The translations under genes were made by a program, and so were the position numbers. Shown here one piece after another: positions 10,701 through 25,400 of a stretch of DNA of 64,000 nucleotides (within the stretch, counting starts at the first letter, position 1; each line of letters opens with the position of its first letter). Origin of the DNA: Symbiodinium natans (taxonomy: Eukaryota > Sar > Dinophyceae > Suessiales > Symbiodiniaceae); contig CAJNDS010002757.1 in assembly GCA_905221605.1 (NCBI GenBank), forward strand, positions 792,001-856,000, given 5' to 3'. The notes under the pieces were generated by a model. It had not been told where the DNA came from and made no database searches. It was given only the letters and a program-made list of their open reading frames with translations.

Positions 10701-13430
10701 ACCCTAAACCCTAAACCCTAAACCCTAAACCCTAAACCCTAAACCCAAGCCCTCTGACTCGCTGTGGCTGTCGAAAGGCGCGGCAGCTCCTCCTGGACTG
10801 TGCCTCCCTGGTGGCCGACTGGAACTCCGTGGCTGGGGTGCTGAAAAAGGGTTTAGGGTTTAGGGTTTAGGGTTTCGGGTCTAGGGTTTAGGGGGGGTGA
10901 GCAGTGGAGGAGTGGATCCCTGCCAGAGCCCGTGCGTCGCCCAATGGCTTATGGCAGCACCCTAAGCGGCCTAAACCCGAAATCCTCACCCCTAACTTTC
11001 CCTAAGCCCTAAGCCCTAAACACCCTCAAGCCTATAAACCCTCAACCCTCTAAACCCTAAACCCTATAAACCCTAAACCCTAAACCCTATAAACCCTAAA
11101 CCCTAAACCCTATAAACCCTGAACCATACATTATAGAAACCTCATGAACTCCTACGTGGGTGTGAGGTGAAGGCCTCCGTGGGCATGACCATGCTGGCCG
11201 CTTGCCGCCTCGCGGCCGAGGCCTGCTATTGGGTTTGAGTGTTTAGGGTTTGGGGTTTGGGGTTTAGGGTTTAGGGCTTAGGGTTTAGGGTTTGGGGCTG
11301 CTTGGGTTTAGGGTTTAGGGTTTAGGGTTTAGGGTTTAGGGTTTAGGGTTTAGGGTTTAGGGTTTAGCTGGGCCTGCAGGTGTTCAGGTTAGCTCATTTT
11401 GTGAGGTTTCTGGCGGGTCTTGCGTCTTGAGGGTTGTGGGGCTCCCATGGTGTGGGGTGTGCGCCAGGGCATGAGGGCTGAAGGTTACGATAGGGTTTAG
11501 GGATTGTACTTGGGTTGCTTTTTGGCTCAGGTCTTCTAGGGTGGGAGATTCATGAGGTCTTTTCTTCTGTAGGACCCCCAACGCCCGCATTCTCTTGTTG
11601 TCAGGGCTCCGGGCACCCCATGCTTGTTCCAAAGGTTGTTGGGGACACTCGGGATGTATAGGCTCCAGGACAACACGTTTGGGTGTTTGGCTCTGCGAGG
11701 AAGAAGGGATGAGGGCTCAGGGCTTGAGCCTTTTGGTGCCCAAGGCTTGGAGAGATTTGTGCTCCAAGGGCCTGGGGTTCAGCGTTCAGCATGACCTGGT
11801 CGAAGTTGGGATCCACAATCCTGCCATCTTCCCTAGCACAAGATGGCAAGAACCGGCTGAAGCTTAACACAGCTGTTGAACTGTTTCATGCTTTAGCGGC
11901 TCTGCACTGCTTCCTCTACACTGCTTCCACCCAAACAAGCCGGTAAGACCCTGCAACCCCAAAACGAAAAGAACAACAAATCCCTAAAACCCTACACCCT
12001 GCCTCTGTCTGCGAGAAGGGGGCCATGATTAACATGTTCCCATGACCCTATCAGAGCTGTATTTCTATCAGCCCTGAACTCCCTACGCCCCCAAACCCTA
12101 AACCCTAAACCCTAAACCCTAACGCCATAGTCTTTCAGGACGGGGTCCGTGTGGTGCTGAGCGGGCTCGGCTCAGAAGAGGCCTTCGCAGGCGGCCAGCC
12201 ATGAGACCCTTTAGCTGGTTCTTGGGAATGAGAGTTTAGGGTTTAGGGTTTAGGGTTTAGGGTTTAGGCTTATCCCTTAACGGGGCAGATAGTCGGATAC
12301 CTACTTCCCAAGAGCCACTAAGAGCCGTCTCTTTCTTCAAGGGGTCTGTAGCGTGTTAGGGCTTTTGGGGGTTTATGGCCTGGCTTAAGCTCCTGAACCC
12401 CTTGAGTCCGTGAGCCCCACCCCTAAACCCCAAGACCCCAAACCCTAAACCCTAGACCCACACCCTAAACCGCCAATACCCTGCAACCCCAAGCCCCAAA
12501 CCCCAAACCCCAAACCCCAAACCCCAAACCCCAAACCCCAAACCCTAAACCCTAAACCCCAAGCCCTCAACCCCAAGCCCTAAACTGCCAAAAGCCGCAG
12601 GTTACCAGCGCCACGCCCGCGCCTGCGTGGCCGGGGATGCGGCCACGGCGCGAGATCGCACCCTTGGCCTGGCCCAGTTGCCTGGTTCTCCAGTTGTGTG
12701 TGTATATAAGGTATATAAGTACTAAAGAGAGACAGAAACATATATATATATATATATATATGTGGCTGATACCTTTAGGGTTCTTTTTGCTTAGCCTGCA
12801 TGTGTAGTATTTAAAAAACAAAGCAAAATGCTTCATTATATTTGTTCCTTTGCAACAACATACACGCTAGAAGTTACGGACTTCCTCATTGACTGAGATA
12901 ATTGTTCACTGAACCGAAGCCCCAAAACCTAAACCCGTAAATCCTAAACCACAAATCCTAAACAAAACCCTAAAAAGAATGAACTTAGGGTATATATAAA
13001 GTTGAGGATGTAGGGTTGAGGGCTGCTCACAGCTCTACCGTTTCCTATCTGGTGCATGAAAGAGCTTCTCTATCTCGCAATACGTCGTGAGAGACCTCTA
13101 GCTTTTCGCAGGAAATGAGAGAGAGAGAGAGAGTTCTCTACTATGTCGAGTTTTCAGAAATAGCTTCTCTATCAATGAAGAAGCCATCAGAGAAGCCGTT
13201 TATCTCTTCATAGGAGATGACACAGCTCTTCTACCTTTTCTACTTGAGATCTCTCCTTTACTCTAACTAACAGTTTTGCAGGACTTTCTCTATCCCTTAA
13301 ATGGGACAGGACACAACTCATCAATTTCTATCTTCTACGTGAGAGAACTTCTTCTATCTTTTAATAGGTCCTCTGAAAGCACCTATCTTTGTAGGAAATG
13401 AGAGACCGCCCTTGCCTCTTTTCATTTCCT

Positions 13431-13484
<54 letters not shown>

Positions 13485-16400
13485 TTCATTGAAAACAAAA
13501 TACAGGAGGACTTGCATGTCCCATTAGGAGAGAGAGAGAGAGAGAGGAGCTCTCGCATTCTGCATTAAAAGAAAGAGGACACGGCTCATTTCCATTTTCT
13601 ATGAGAAGATAGAGGAGAGGGGGGGGGAGGGCTCTCTCATTTCCAAACACGACACAGAGGGACATAGAAAAGATATCTCATTTATTCGAAAGAGAGATCC
13701 TTCACTCAGAAAAAAACTAGTTCATTTCCAAGCAAACGAGGAGTTCTTTCATGTCCCATCTCTCATTATGATTAACAAGATGGATGACATCGATTCATGT
13801 CCGTTCTTTTGTTGGTTTATCAAAGGGTCTTTTCGTTTCCTATACAGGACTTCTTTTGTTTCTATGAGAAGATTAGAGGAGCTCTTTCATCTCCTACTCA
13901 GAGATAGAAGAGTACATTGGTAATGCATAAGAGATCAAAAGAGCTCTCTGATGTCCTATCTTTTTCATATGTCGTCAATAGGTAGGGGAATCCTCAGCTC
14001 TACCGTTTCCTATCTGGCACATGAAAGAGCTTCTCTATCTCGCAATACGTCGTGAGAGACCTCTAGCTTTTCGCAGGAAATGAGAGAGAGAGAGAGAGGG
14101 AGAGTGAGTTCTCTACTATGTCGAGTTTTCAGAAATAGCTTCTCTATCAATGAAGAGGTCATCAGAGAAGCCGTTTATCTCTTCATAGGAAATGACACAG
14201 CTCTTCTACCTTTTCTACTTGAGATCTCTCCTTTACTCTAACTAACAGTTTCGCAGGGCTTTCTCTATCCCTTAAATAGGACACGCCGCAACTCATCAAT
14301 CTCTATCTTTTACATGAGAGGAGCCTTTCTCCTACTTGAAATGTTTCCTAGAAAGAGATATAGAACATCTCATTTCCTCGAGAGAGAGATCTTTCATTGA
14401 AAACAAAGGAGGAATTTCATGTCCCATTAGGAGAGAGAGGAGCTCTCTCATATGCTGCGTGAAAAGATACAGGGCATCGTCCATTTCCATTTTTACCATT
14501 TTCTATGAGAAGTTAGAGGGGAGGGGGAGGGGGGGAGGACTCTTTCATTTCCAATTACGAGACAGAGGGACCTAGAAGAGATATCTCATTTATTCGAAAG
14601 AGAGATCCTTCACTCAAAAAAAACTAGTTCATTTCCAAACAAAAGAGGAGCTCTTTCATGTCCCATCTCTCATGATGATTAACAAGATGGATGACATCAA
14701 CTCATGTCCGTTCTTTTGTTGGTTTATCAAAGGGTCTTTTCGTTTCCTATACAGGACTTCTTTTGTTTCCTATGAGAAGATAGAGGAGCTCTTTCATCTC
14801 CTACTCAGAGATAGAAGAATGCACTGGTACTACATAAGAGATCATAAGAGCTCACTCATGTCCTATCGTTGTCATATGTCGTCAATAGGTAGAAGAATTC
14901 GCAGCTCTACCATTTCCTATCTTTTACATGAAAGAGCTTCTCTATCTCGCAATAGGTCATGAGACACCTGCTCCATCTTCTTGCAGGAAATGAAAGAGGA
15001 GTTCTCTATTATGTCTATTTTTCAGAAATAGTTTTTCAAGTAATGAAAGAAGCCGTTTATCTCTTATAGGAAATGACAGAGCTCTTCTACCTTTTTGCTT
15101 GAGATCTCTCCTTTGCCCTAAACAAAGTTTTGAAGGACTTTCTCTATCCCTTACATGGGACATGACACAGCTCGTCAATCTCAATCGTTTGCTTGAGAGA
15201 GTTTCTTCTATCTTTTAAGAGGTCATCCGAAAGCTCTTCTATCTCTTTGTAAGAAGTGACAGAGTGCCCTTGCTTTCTCTTTCACTTCCGCTTCTAAATG
15301 CGCAGTGAGCAAGCTTTTCTATCTCTTCTGTCTCCTAAATAGGTCATGAGAGGGCTCCCCTCTCTCACTCTTTTTACGCATTAAAAGATAGCGGACTTCG
15401 TTCGCTTCCATTCTTGCATTTCCTTTGAGAAGATAGAGGAGCTCATTCATCTCCTACTCAGAGATAAAGGAACTCATTCATAAAACGGATGGAAGCTCTC
15501 TGTGTTTTTCATGTCCTGTCACTAGGTAGGAGGAGCGCTCAGCTCTGCCATTTCCTACCTCTTACATGAAAGAGCTTCTCTCTATCTCGCAATAGGTCAT
15601 GAGAAACCCTCCTCTATCTTTTTGCAGGAATGTATTTTGCAGGAAATAAGAGTTACATCTAATAATAGGAGTATTATTTCAATAGGAATCCTGTTCATCT
15701 TAATGTGAATGTTATTAAGATTAAGAAGAATTCTGTTAACGTGAATATGAATATGAATCTTACTACAATTCATCAAAAAACACATGAAAAGAATCCTATT
15801 CGTCTTGATATGATTCTGTCTAGAAATTAATGAGGTTCCTATAAATATCAGTATGAACGCTATTAATATCAAATAACTATTAAAACCTATAGATGAAAAT
15901 CAGAAAAACAAGGGAAAATGGACATGTCCAAAAACGGCGTTTAGGGTTTAGGGTTTGAAGTGTTGGTTTGAAAGTTCTGGGTTTTGTATAGGCGAAAACC
16001 AATAAAAACCAGACCAAGATGGGACATGTCCAAAAACGGAGGTTGTAAGGAGTTGAAGACAGGCTAAGGGTTTATAAGGCGGCTTAGGGTTTAAGATTTC
16101 GGGTTTAGGGATCAGTGTTTCAAGTGTTGGTTTGAACGTTTTAAGGCTTGGTATTGGTGAACATCAGTAAAAACCAGGAAAAATTGAACATGTCCAAAAA
16201 CGGAGGTTGCAAGGAGCTGAAGATAGGGTTTAATGCACCACTAAGCAAGACAACCGCAAATAGTATGCGAAGACGCACCAATAAGTATAACAACAGCATA
16301 TAGAACGTGTAGGAAGCGAAGACGCGCCAATAAGCAAGACAAGCGCATCTAGATCGAAGACGCACCACTAAGCAAAACAACAGGCATATAGTAAGCGAAG

Positions 16401-19400
16401 ACATAGAGGCAAGCAAAACAAGCACATACAGAGCAAAGACGCACCACTAAGCAAAACAACAATACTCTGGTTACGACTCGGTACTCGTATTGTATGTACA
16501 TATTATACATATATATATGTACTCTGCATTTGTGAAACTGTTAAATTTTTCGTTTTCCTTTTTTGCGCTTTTTTCAAAAAGATCATTTGAAATGAAATTG
16601 GTGAAACAATAATAAACTAAACATATGTATAATCTTATATTCTTATTTTCCGGTTTTATTTTCAATTTAATATTGATGCACATGATAAATTAATATACCT
16701 CATAGATTCTGATATTACGGAGTCCCAGAAAGCATTAAAATTGTTAAGGTTTTGTCAGTTCTTTATTATTTGGTTATGTGATGTTTGGCTTCATGGTGCA
16801 TCTTCGTATCAATTTATTTGTTTTCTCAATTTTACGTTAAAGGTAAAATCTATAAAATTAGCAAAATTGGTAAGTTTTTTATTTGTGGGGTTCCAGAAAA
16901 CATTAACATTGATAAAAATGATAAAAATGATAAAATTGGCAAGTCTTTATCAATTTTTATTAATTTTATCAAGTTTATCAAATTACATTAAGTAAAACTG
17001 ATAAAGTTGATAGGTACGACAGTACCAACATTTTCAAAGACAACCTCTAAGAAAATTTGGTACTGTTGAACTGCCTTGTTTTAAAGGAAACAGGGCGGTT
17101 CAACAGTACCAAATTTTCAGAGACAACCTCTAATAAAATTGCTCGAAAGAGTCGAATCACAAGCCCTGGTCCTTAAGAGTTTGGGTTAATGTTTTGCTCA
17201 AAAGAGTCAAATCGCAAGCCCTCTTCCCTAAGAGTTTGCGTTCTATTTTTGCCCAGAATAGTCAAATCGCAAGCCCTGGTCCTTAAGATTTTAGGCTCCT
17301 TTTTTGCTGCAAGGAGTCAAATCGCAAGCCATGGTCCCTAAGATTTTGAGCTCAACGCTTCATCCCTCTACTCACCAGTCTTATTCCATCGTCCCGCACA
17401 CCTACCCGCTCACACCTCATCTACTCCATATTGCAGCGCACAATCACTTAATATTACACCTCCCTATTCGCGCACCTCTCTCTTAAGGTGAAGCTGCGAA
17501 TTAAAGTTATCATAATTATAACTCCAGTTGGTGACTCTAAAGTTATCATAATTATGATAACTAAGGTTTGGGAACCTAAAGTTATCATAATTATGATAAC
17601 TCAGGTTTGGGAACCTAAGGTTATCATAATTATGAGAACTCAGGTTTCGGAACCTAAAGTTATCATAATTATGATAACTCAGGTTTGGGAACCTAAGGTT
17701 ATCATAATCATGATAAAACAGGTTTGGGAACCTAAAGTTATCATAATTATAATAACTCAGGTTTGGGAACCTAAGGTTATCATAATCATGATAACTCAGA
17801 CTGGGGACCTTAAAGTTATCATAATTATGATAACTCATATTGGGGACCCTTCAATTAATTCAATTAATCTAATTAATTCAATTAATCCAATTAATTGAAT
17901 TAATTGAATTAATTGAATTAATTGAAATAATTGAATTAGCGAAAGAGGTTTTTCGAATTCAATTAATTCAATTAATTCAATTATGTGGGGTTCTCTAATC
18001 GAAAGCCGGATTTCCCGCGTATTGAATTAATTCAATTAATTCAATTAATTGAATTAATTCAATTAATTCAATTAATTCAATTAATTCAATTAATTCAATT
18101 AATTCAATTAATTGAATTAATTGAATTAGCGAAGGAGGCTTTTCGAATTCAATTAATTCAATTAATTCAATTAATTGAATTAATTGAATTAATTGAATTA
18201 ATTGAATTAATCGAATTAATTCAATAGGGGGGAAATCTTTGTTTTGAAAAAAAGAAATAGATAATTGAATTAATTGAATTAATTGAATTAGCGAAAGAGG
18301 CTTTCGAATTGAATTAATTGAATTAATTGAATTAATTGAATTAATTGAATTAATTGAATTAATTGAATTAATTGAATTAATTGAATTAATTGAATTAATT
18401 GAATTAGCGAAAGAGGTTTTTCGAATTCAATTAATGCAATTAATTCAATTATGTGGGGTTCCCTAATCGAAATCCGGATTTCCCGCGTATTGAATTAATT
18501 CAATTCATTCAATTAATTCAATTAATTCAATTAATTCAATTAATTCAATTAATTCAATTAATTCAATTAATTGAATTAATTGAATTAATTGAATTAGCGA
18601 AGGAGGCTTTTCGAATTCAATTAATTCAATTAATTCAATTAATTCAATTAATTGAATTAATTGAATCAATTGAATTAATTGAATTAATTGAATTAATTCA
18701 ATTAATTCAATAGAGGGGAAATCTTTGTTTTAGTTCACAACAAGAAAACGGACGCTAGCAAAAAGCGGCTGCTGATCTGTTCGGTTGCCAGCAACAAGAA
18801 AGAACGAAGAACGGAGACTAACAAAATGGGGCTGCTGATCTGGTCATTCAGTTCACAGCAGGAAAACGGAGACTAACAAAATGGGGCTGTTGACCTGCTA
18901 AGTTGCCAGGCAAAAGAAAGAACGAGGAACGAAAGGTAACAAAGTAGGGGTGCTGATCTGTTCCTTTGCCAGCAAGAAGAAAGAACGAAGAACGGAGACT
19001 AACAAAATGGGGCCGCTGATCTGGTCTTTCAGTTCAAAACGAGAAACGGACGCTAGCAAAATGGGGCTGCTGATCTGTTCGGTTGCCAGCAACAAGAAAG
19101 AACGAGGAACGGAGACTAACAAAATGGGGCTGCTGATCTGGTCATTCAGTTCACAGCAGGAAAACGGAGACTAACAAAATGGGGCTGTTGACCTGCTCAG
19201 TTGCCAGGCAAAAGAAAGAACGAGGAACGAAAGGTAACAAAATAGGGGTGCTGATCTGTTCACTTGCCAGCCAGAAGAAAGAACGAAGAACGGAGACTAA
19301 CAAAATGGGGCCGCTGATCTGGTCTTTCAGTTCAAAACGAGAAACGGACGCTAGCAAAATGGGGCTGCTGATCTGTTCGGTTGCCAGCAACAAGAAAGAA

Positions 19401-22400
19401 CGAGGAACGGAGACTAACAAAATGGGGCTGCTGATCTGGTCATTCATTTCACAGCAGGAAAACGGAGACCAACAAAATGGGGCTGTTGACCTGCTCAGTT
19501 GCCAGGCAAAAGAAAGAACGAGGAACGAAAGGTAACAAAATAGGGGTGCTGATCTGTTCACTTGCCAGCAAGAAGAAAGAACGAAGAACGGAGACTAACA
19601 AAATGGGGCCGCTGATCTGGTCTTTCAGTTCAAAACAGGCAACAGGTCCAAAGGCAACAGCAAAGGCAACAGGTCCAAAGGCAACAGGTCCAAAGGCAAC
19701 AGGTCAATAGATAATTGAATTAATTGAATTAATTGAATTAGCGAAAGAGGCTTTTTCGAATTCAATTAATTCAATTAATCCAAAGAATTGAATTAATTGA
19801 ATTAATTGAATTAATTGAATTAATTGAATTAATTGAATTAATTGAATTAGCGAAAGAGGTTTTTCGAATTCAATTAATGCAATTAATTCAATTATGTGGG
19901 GTTCCCTAATCGAAATCCGGATTTCCCGCGTATTGAATTAATTCAATTCATTCAATTAATTCAATTAATTCAATTAATTCAATTAATTCAATTAATTCAA
20001 TTAATTCAATTAATTGAATTAATTGAATTAATTGAATTAGCGAAGGAGGCTTTTCGAATTCAATTAATTCAATTAATTCAATTAATTCAATTAATTGAAT
20101 TAATTGAATCAATTGAATTAATTGAATTAATTGAATTAATTCAATTAATTCAATAGAGGGGAAATCTTTGTTTTAGTTCACAACAAGAAAACGGACGCTA
20201 GCAAAAAGCGGCTGCTGATCTGTTCGGTTGCCAGCAACAAGAAAGAACGAAGAACGGAGACTAACAAAATGGGGCTGCTGATCTGGTCATTCAGTTCACA
20301 GCAGGAAAACGGAGACTAACAAAATGGGGCTGTTGACCTGCTAAGTTGCCAGGCAAAAGAAAGAACGAGGAACGAAAGGTAACAAAGTAGGGGTGCTGAT
20401 CTGTTCCTTTGCCAGCAAGAAGAAAGAACGAAGAACGGAGACTAACAAAATGGGGCCGCTGATCTGGTCTTTCAGTTCAAAACGAGAAACGGACGCTAGC
20501 AAAATGGGGCTGCTGATCTGTTCGGTTGCCAGCAACAAGAAAGAACGAGGAACGGAGACTAACAAAATGGGGCTGCTGATCTGGTCATTCAGTTCACAGC
20601 AGGAAAACGGAGACTAACAAAATGGGGCTGTTGACCTGCTCAGTTGCCAGGCAAAAGAAAGAACGAGGAACGAAAGGTAACAAAATAGGGGTGCTGATCT
20701 GTTCACTTGCCAGCAAGAAGAAAGAACGAAGAACGGAGACTAACAAAATGGGGCCGCTGATCTGGTCTTTCAGTTCAAAACAGGCAACAGGTCCAAAGGC
20801 AACAGCAAAGGCAACAGGTCCAAAGGCAACAGGTCCAAAGGCAACAGGTCCAAAGGCAACAGGTCAATAGATAATTGAATTAATTGAATTAATTGAATTA
20901 GCGAAAGAGGCTTTTTCGAATTCAATTAATTCAATTAATCCAATTAATTGAATTAATGCAATTAATTGAATTAATTGAATTAATTGAATTAATTGAATTA
21001 GCGAAAGAGGATTTTCGAATTCAATTAATTCAATTAATTCAATGATGTGGGGTTCCCTAATCGAAATCCGGATTTCCCGCGTATTGAATTAATTCAATTA
21101 ATTCAATTAATTCAATTAATTCAATTAATTCAATTAATTGAATTAATTGAATTAATTGAATTAGCGAAGGAGGCTTTTCGAATTCAATTAATTCAATTAA
21201 TTCAATTAATTGAATTAATTGAATTAATTGAATTAATTGAATTAATTGAATTAATTCAATAGAGGGGAAATCCTTGTTTTGAAAAAAGAAATAGATAATT
21301 GAATTAATTGAATTAATTGAATTAGCGAAAGAGGCTTTTTCGAATTCAATTAATTCAATTAATCCAATTAATTGAATTAATTGAATGAATTGAATTAATT
21401 GAATTAGCGAAAGAGGTTTTTCGAATTCAATTAATTCAATTAATTCAATTATGTGGGGTTCTCTAATCGAAAGCCGGATTTCCCGCGTATTGAATTAATT
21501 CAATTAATTCAATTATTTGAATTAATTCAATTAATTCAATTAATTCAATTAATTCAATTAATTCAATTAATTCAATTAATTCAATTAATTGAATTAATTG
21601 AATTAGCGAAGGAGGCTTTTCGAATTCAATTAATTCAATTAATTCAATTAATTGAATTAATTGAATTAATTGAATTAATTGAATTAATCGAATTAATTCA
21701 ATAGGGGGGAAATCTTTGTTTTGAAAAAAAGAAATAGATAATTGAATTAATTGAATTAATTGAATTAGCGAAAGAGGCTTTCGAATTGAATTAATTGAAT
21801 TAATTGAATTAATTGAATTAATTGAATTAATTGAATTAATTGAATTAATTGAATTAATTGAATTAATTGAATTAATTGAATTAGCGAAAGAGGTTTTTCG
21901 AATTCAATTAATGCAATTAATTCAATTATGTGGGGTTCCCTAATCGAAATCCGGATTTCCCGCGTATTGAATTAATTCAATTCATTCAATTAATTCAATT
22001 AATTCAATTAATTCAATTAATTCAATTAATTCAATTAATTCAATTAATTGAATTAATTGAATTAATTGAATTAGCGAAGGAGGCTTTTCGAATTCAATTA
22101 ATTCAATTAATTCAATTAATTCAATTAATTGAATTAATTGAATCAATTGAATTAATTGAATTAATTGAATTAATTCAATTAATTCAATAGAGGGGAAATC
22201 TTTGTTTTAGTTCACAACAAGAAAACGGACGCTAGCAAAAAGCGGCTGCTGATCTGTTCGGTTGCCAGCAACAAGAAAGAACGAAGAACGGAGACTAACA
22301 AAATGGGGCTGCTGATCTGGTCATTCAGTTCACAGCAGGAAAACGGAGACTAACAAAATGGGGCTGTTGACCTGCTAAGTTGCCAGGCAAAAGAAAGAAC

Positions 22401-25400
22401 GAGGAACGAAAGGTAACAAAGTAGGGGTGCTGATCTGTTCCTTTGCCAGCAAGAAGAAAGAACGAAGAACGGAGACTAACAAAATGGGGCCGCTGATCTG
22501 GTCTTTCAGTTCAAAACGAGAAACGGACGCTAGCAAAATGGGGCTGCTGATCTGTTCGGTTGCCAGCAACAAGAAAGAACGAGGAACGGAGACTAACAAA
22601 ATGGGGCTGCTGATCTGGTCATTCAGTTCACAGCAGGAAAACGGAGACTAACAAAATGGGGCTGTTGACCTGCTCAGTTGCCAGGCAAAAGAAAGAACGA
22701 GGAACGAAAGGTAACAAAATAGGGGTGCTGATCTGTTCACTTGCCAGCCAGAAGAAAGAACGAAGAACGGAGACTAACAAAATGGGGCCGCTGATCTGGT
22801 CTTTCAGTTCAAAACGAGAAACGGACGCTAGCAAAATGGGGCTGCTGATCTGTTCGGTTGCCAGCAACAAGAAAGAACGAGGAACGGAGACTAACAAAAT
22901 GGGGCTGCTGATCTGGTCATTCATTTCACAGCAGGAAAACGGAGACCAACAAAATGGGGCTGTTGACCTGCTCAGTTGCCAGGCAAAAGAAAGAACGAGG
23001 AACGAAAGGTAACAAAATAGGGGTGCTGATCTGTTCACTTGCCAGCAAGAAGAAAGAACGAAGAACGGAGACTAACAAAATGGGGCCGCTGATCTGGTCT
23101 TTCAGTTCAAAACAGGCAACAGGTCCAAAGGCAACAGCAAAGGCAACAGGTCCAAAGGCAACAGGTCCAAAGGCAACAGGTCAATAGATAATTGAATTAA
23201 TTGAATTAATTGAATTAGCGAAAGAGGCTTTTTCGAATTCAATTAATTCAATTAATCCAAAGAATTGAATTAATTGAATTAATTGAATTAATTGAATTAA
23301 TTGAATTAATTGAATTAATTGAATTAGCGAAAGAGGTTTTTCGAATTCAATTAATGCAATTAATTCAATTATGTGGGGTTCCCTAATCGAAATCCGGATT
23401 TCCCGCGTATTGAATTAATTCAATTCATTCAATTAATTCAATTAATTCAATTAATTCAATTAATTCAATTAATTCAATTAATTCAATTAATTGAATTAAT
23501 TGAATTAATTGAATTAGCGAAGGAGGCTTTTCGAATTCAATTAATTCAATTAATTCAATTAATTCAATTAATTGAATTAATTGAATCAATTGAATTAATT
23601 GAATTAATTGAATTAATTCAATTAATTCAATAGAGGGGAAATCTTTGTTTTAGTTCACAACAAGAAAACGGACGCTAGCAAAAAGCGGCTGCTGATCTGT
23701 TCGGTTGCCAGCAACAAGAAAGAACGAAGAACGGAGACTAACAAAATGGGGCTGCTGATCTGGTCATTCAGTTCACAGCAGGAAAACGGAGACTAACAAA
23801 ATGGGGCTGTTGACCTGCTAAGTTGCCAGGCAAAAGAAAGAACGAGGAACGAAAGGTAACAAAGTAGGGGTGCTGATCTGTTCCTTTGCCAGCAAGAAGA
23901 AAGAACGAAGAACGGAGACTAACAAAATGGGGCCGCTGATCTGGTCTTTCAGTTCAAAACGAGAAACGGACGCTAGCAAAATGGGGCTGCTGATCTGTTC
24001 GGTTGCCAGCAACAAGAAAGAACGAGGAACGGAGACTAACAAAATGGGGCTGCTGATCTGGTCATTCAGTTCACAGCAGGAAAACGGAGACTAACAAAAT
24101 GGGGCTGTTGACCTGCTCAGTTGCCAGGCAAAAGAAAGAACGAGGAACGAAAGGTAACAAAATAGGGGTGCTGATCTGTTCACTTGCCAGCAAGAAGAAA
24201 GAACGAAGAACGGAGACTAACAAAATGGGGCCGCTGATCTGGTCTTTCAGTTCAAAACAGGCAACAGGTCCAAAGGCAACAGCAAAGGCAACAGGTCCAA
24301 AGGCAACAGGTCCAAAGGCAACAGGTCCAAAGGCAACAGGTCAATAGATAATTGAATTAATTGAATTAATTGAATTAGCGAAAGAGGCTTTTTCGAATTC
24401 AATTAATTCAATTAATCCAATTAATTGAATTAATGCAATTAATTGAATTAATTGAATTAATTGAATTAATTGAATTAGCGAAAGAGGATTTTCGAATTCA
24501 ATTAATTCAATTAATTCAATGATGTGGGGTTCCCTAATCGAAATCCGGATTTCCCGCGTATTGAATTAATTCAATTAATTCAATTAATTCAATTAATTCA
24601 ATTAATTCAATTAATTGAATTAATTGAATTAATTGAATTAGCGAAGGAGGCTTTTCGAATTCAATTAATTCAATTAATTCAATTAATTGAATTAATTGAA
24701 TTAATTGAATTAATTGAATTAATTGAATTAATTGAATTAATTCAATAGGGGGGAAATCTTTGTTTTGAAAAAAAGAAATAGATAATTGAATTAATTGAAT
24801 TAATTGAATTAGCGAAAGAGGCTTTTTCGAATTCAATTAATTCAATTAATCCAATTAATTGAATTAATTGAATTAATTGAATTAGCGAAAGAGGTTTTTC
24901 GAATTCAATTAATGCAATTAATTCAATTATGTGGGGTTCCCTAATCGAAATCCGGATTTCCCGCGTATTGAATTAATTCAATTAATTCAATTAATTCAAT
25001 TAATTCAATTAATTCAATTAATTGAATTAATTGAATTACTTGAATTAGCGAAGGAGGCTTTTCGAATTCAATTAATTCAATTAATTCAATTAATTGAATT
25101 AATTGAATTAATTGAATTAATTGAATTAATTGAATTAATTGAATTAATTCAATAGAGGGGAAATCCTGTTTTTGAAAAAAGAAATAGATAATTGAATTAA
25201 TTGAATTGAATTGAATTAGCGAAAGAGGCTTTTTCGAATTCAATTAATTCAATTAATCCAATTAATTGAATTAATGAATGAATTGAATTAATTGAATTAG
25301 CGAAAGAGGTTTTTCGAATTTCAATTAATTCAATTAATTCAATTATGTGGGGTTCCCTAATCGAAATCCGGATTTCCCGCGTATTGAATTAATTCAATTA

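Larger units (their letters stand above)
17970..24750 (+). repeat. Higher-order duplication of ~3.48 kb, with inner ~1.44-kb repeats
   Basis: Block 17.97-21.27 kb recurs at 21.44-24.75 kb. Matching landmarks are offset by 3468 or 3477 bases; the difference is one 9-bp unit. Within each block a 1443-bp segment is repeated (18453 to 19896, and 21930 to 23373). Confidence 0.9.

Noticed and set aside
17464-17898. CRISPR-like array of repeats at 17.5-17.85 kb
   Set aside because: Repeat units abut without unique spacers of uniform length, the core is a full palindrome, and the DNA is eukaryotic with no cas genes.
18898-23038. ORFs reading KKERRTETNKMG and their minus-strand partners, repeated in several copies
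   Set aside because: They coincide with minisatellite units, stop at regular intervals and exist on both strands; not genes.
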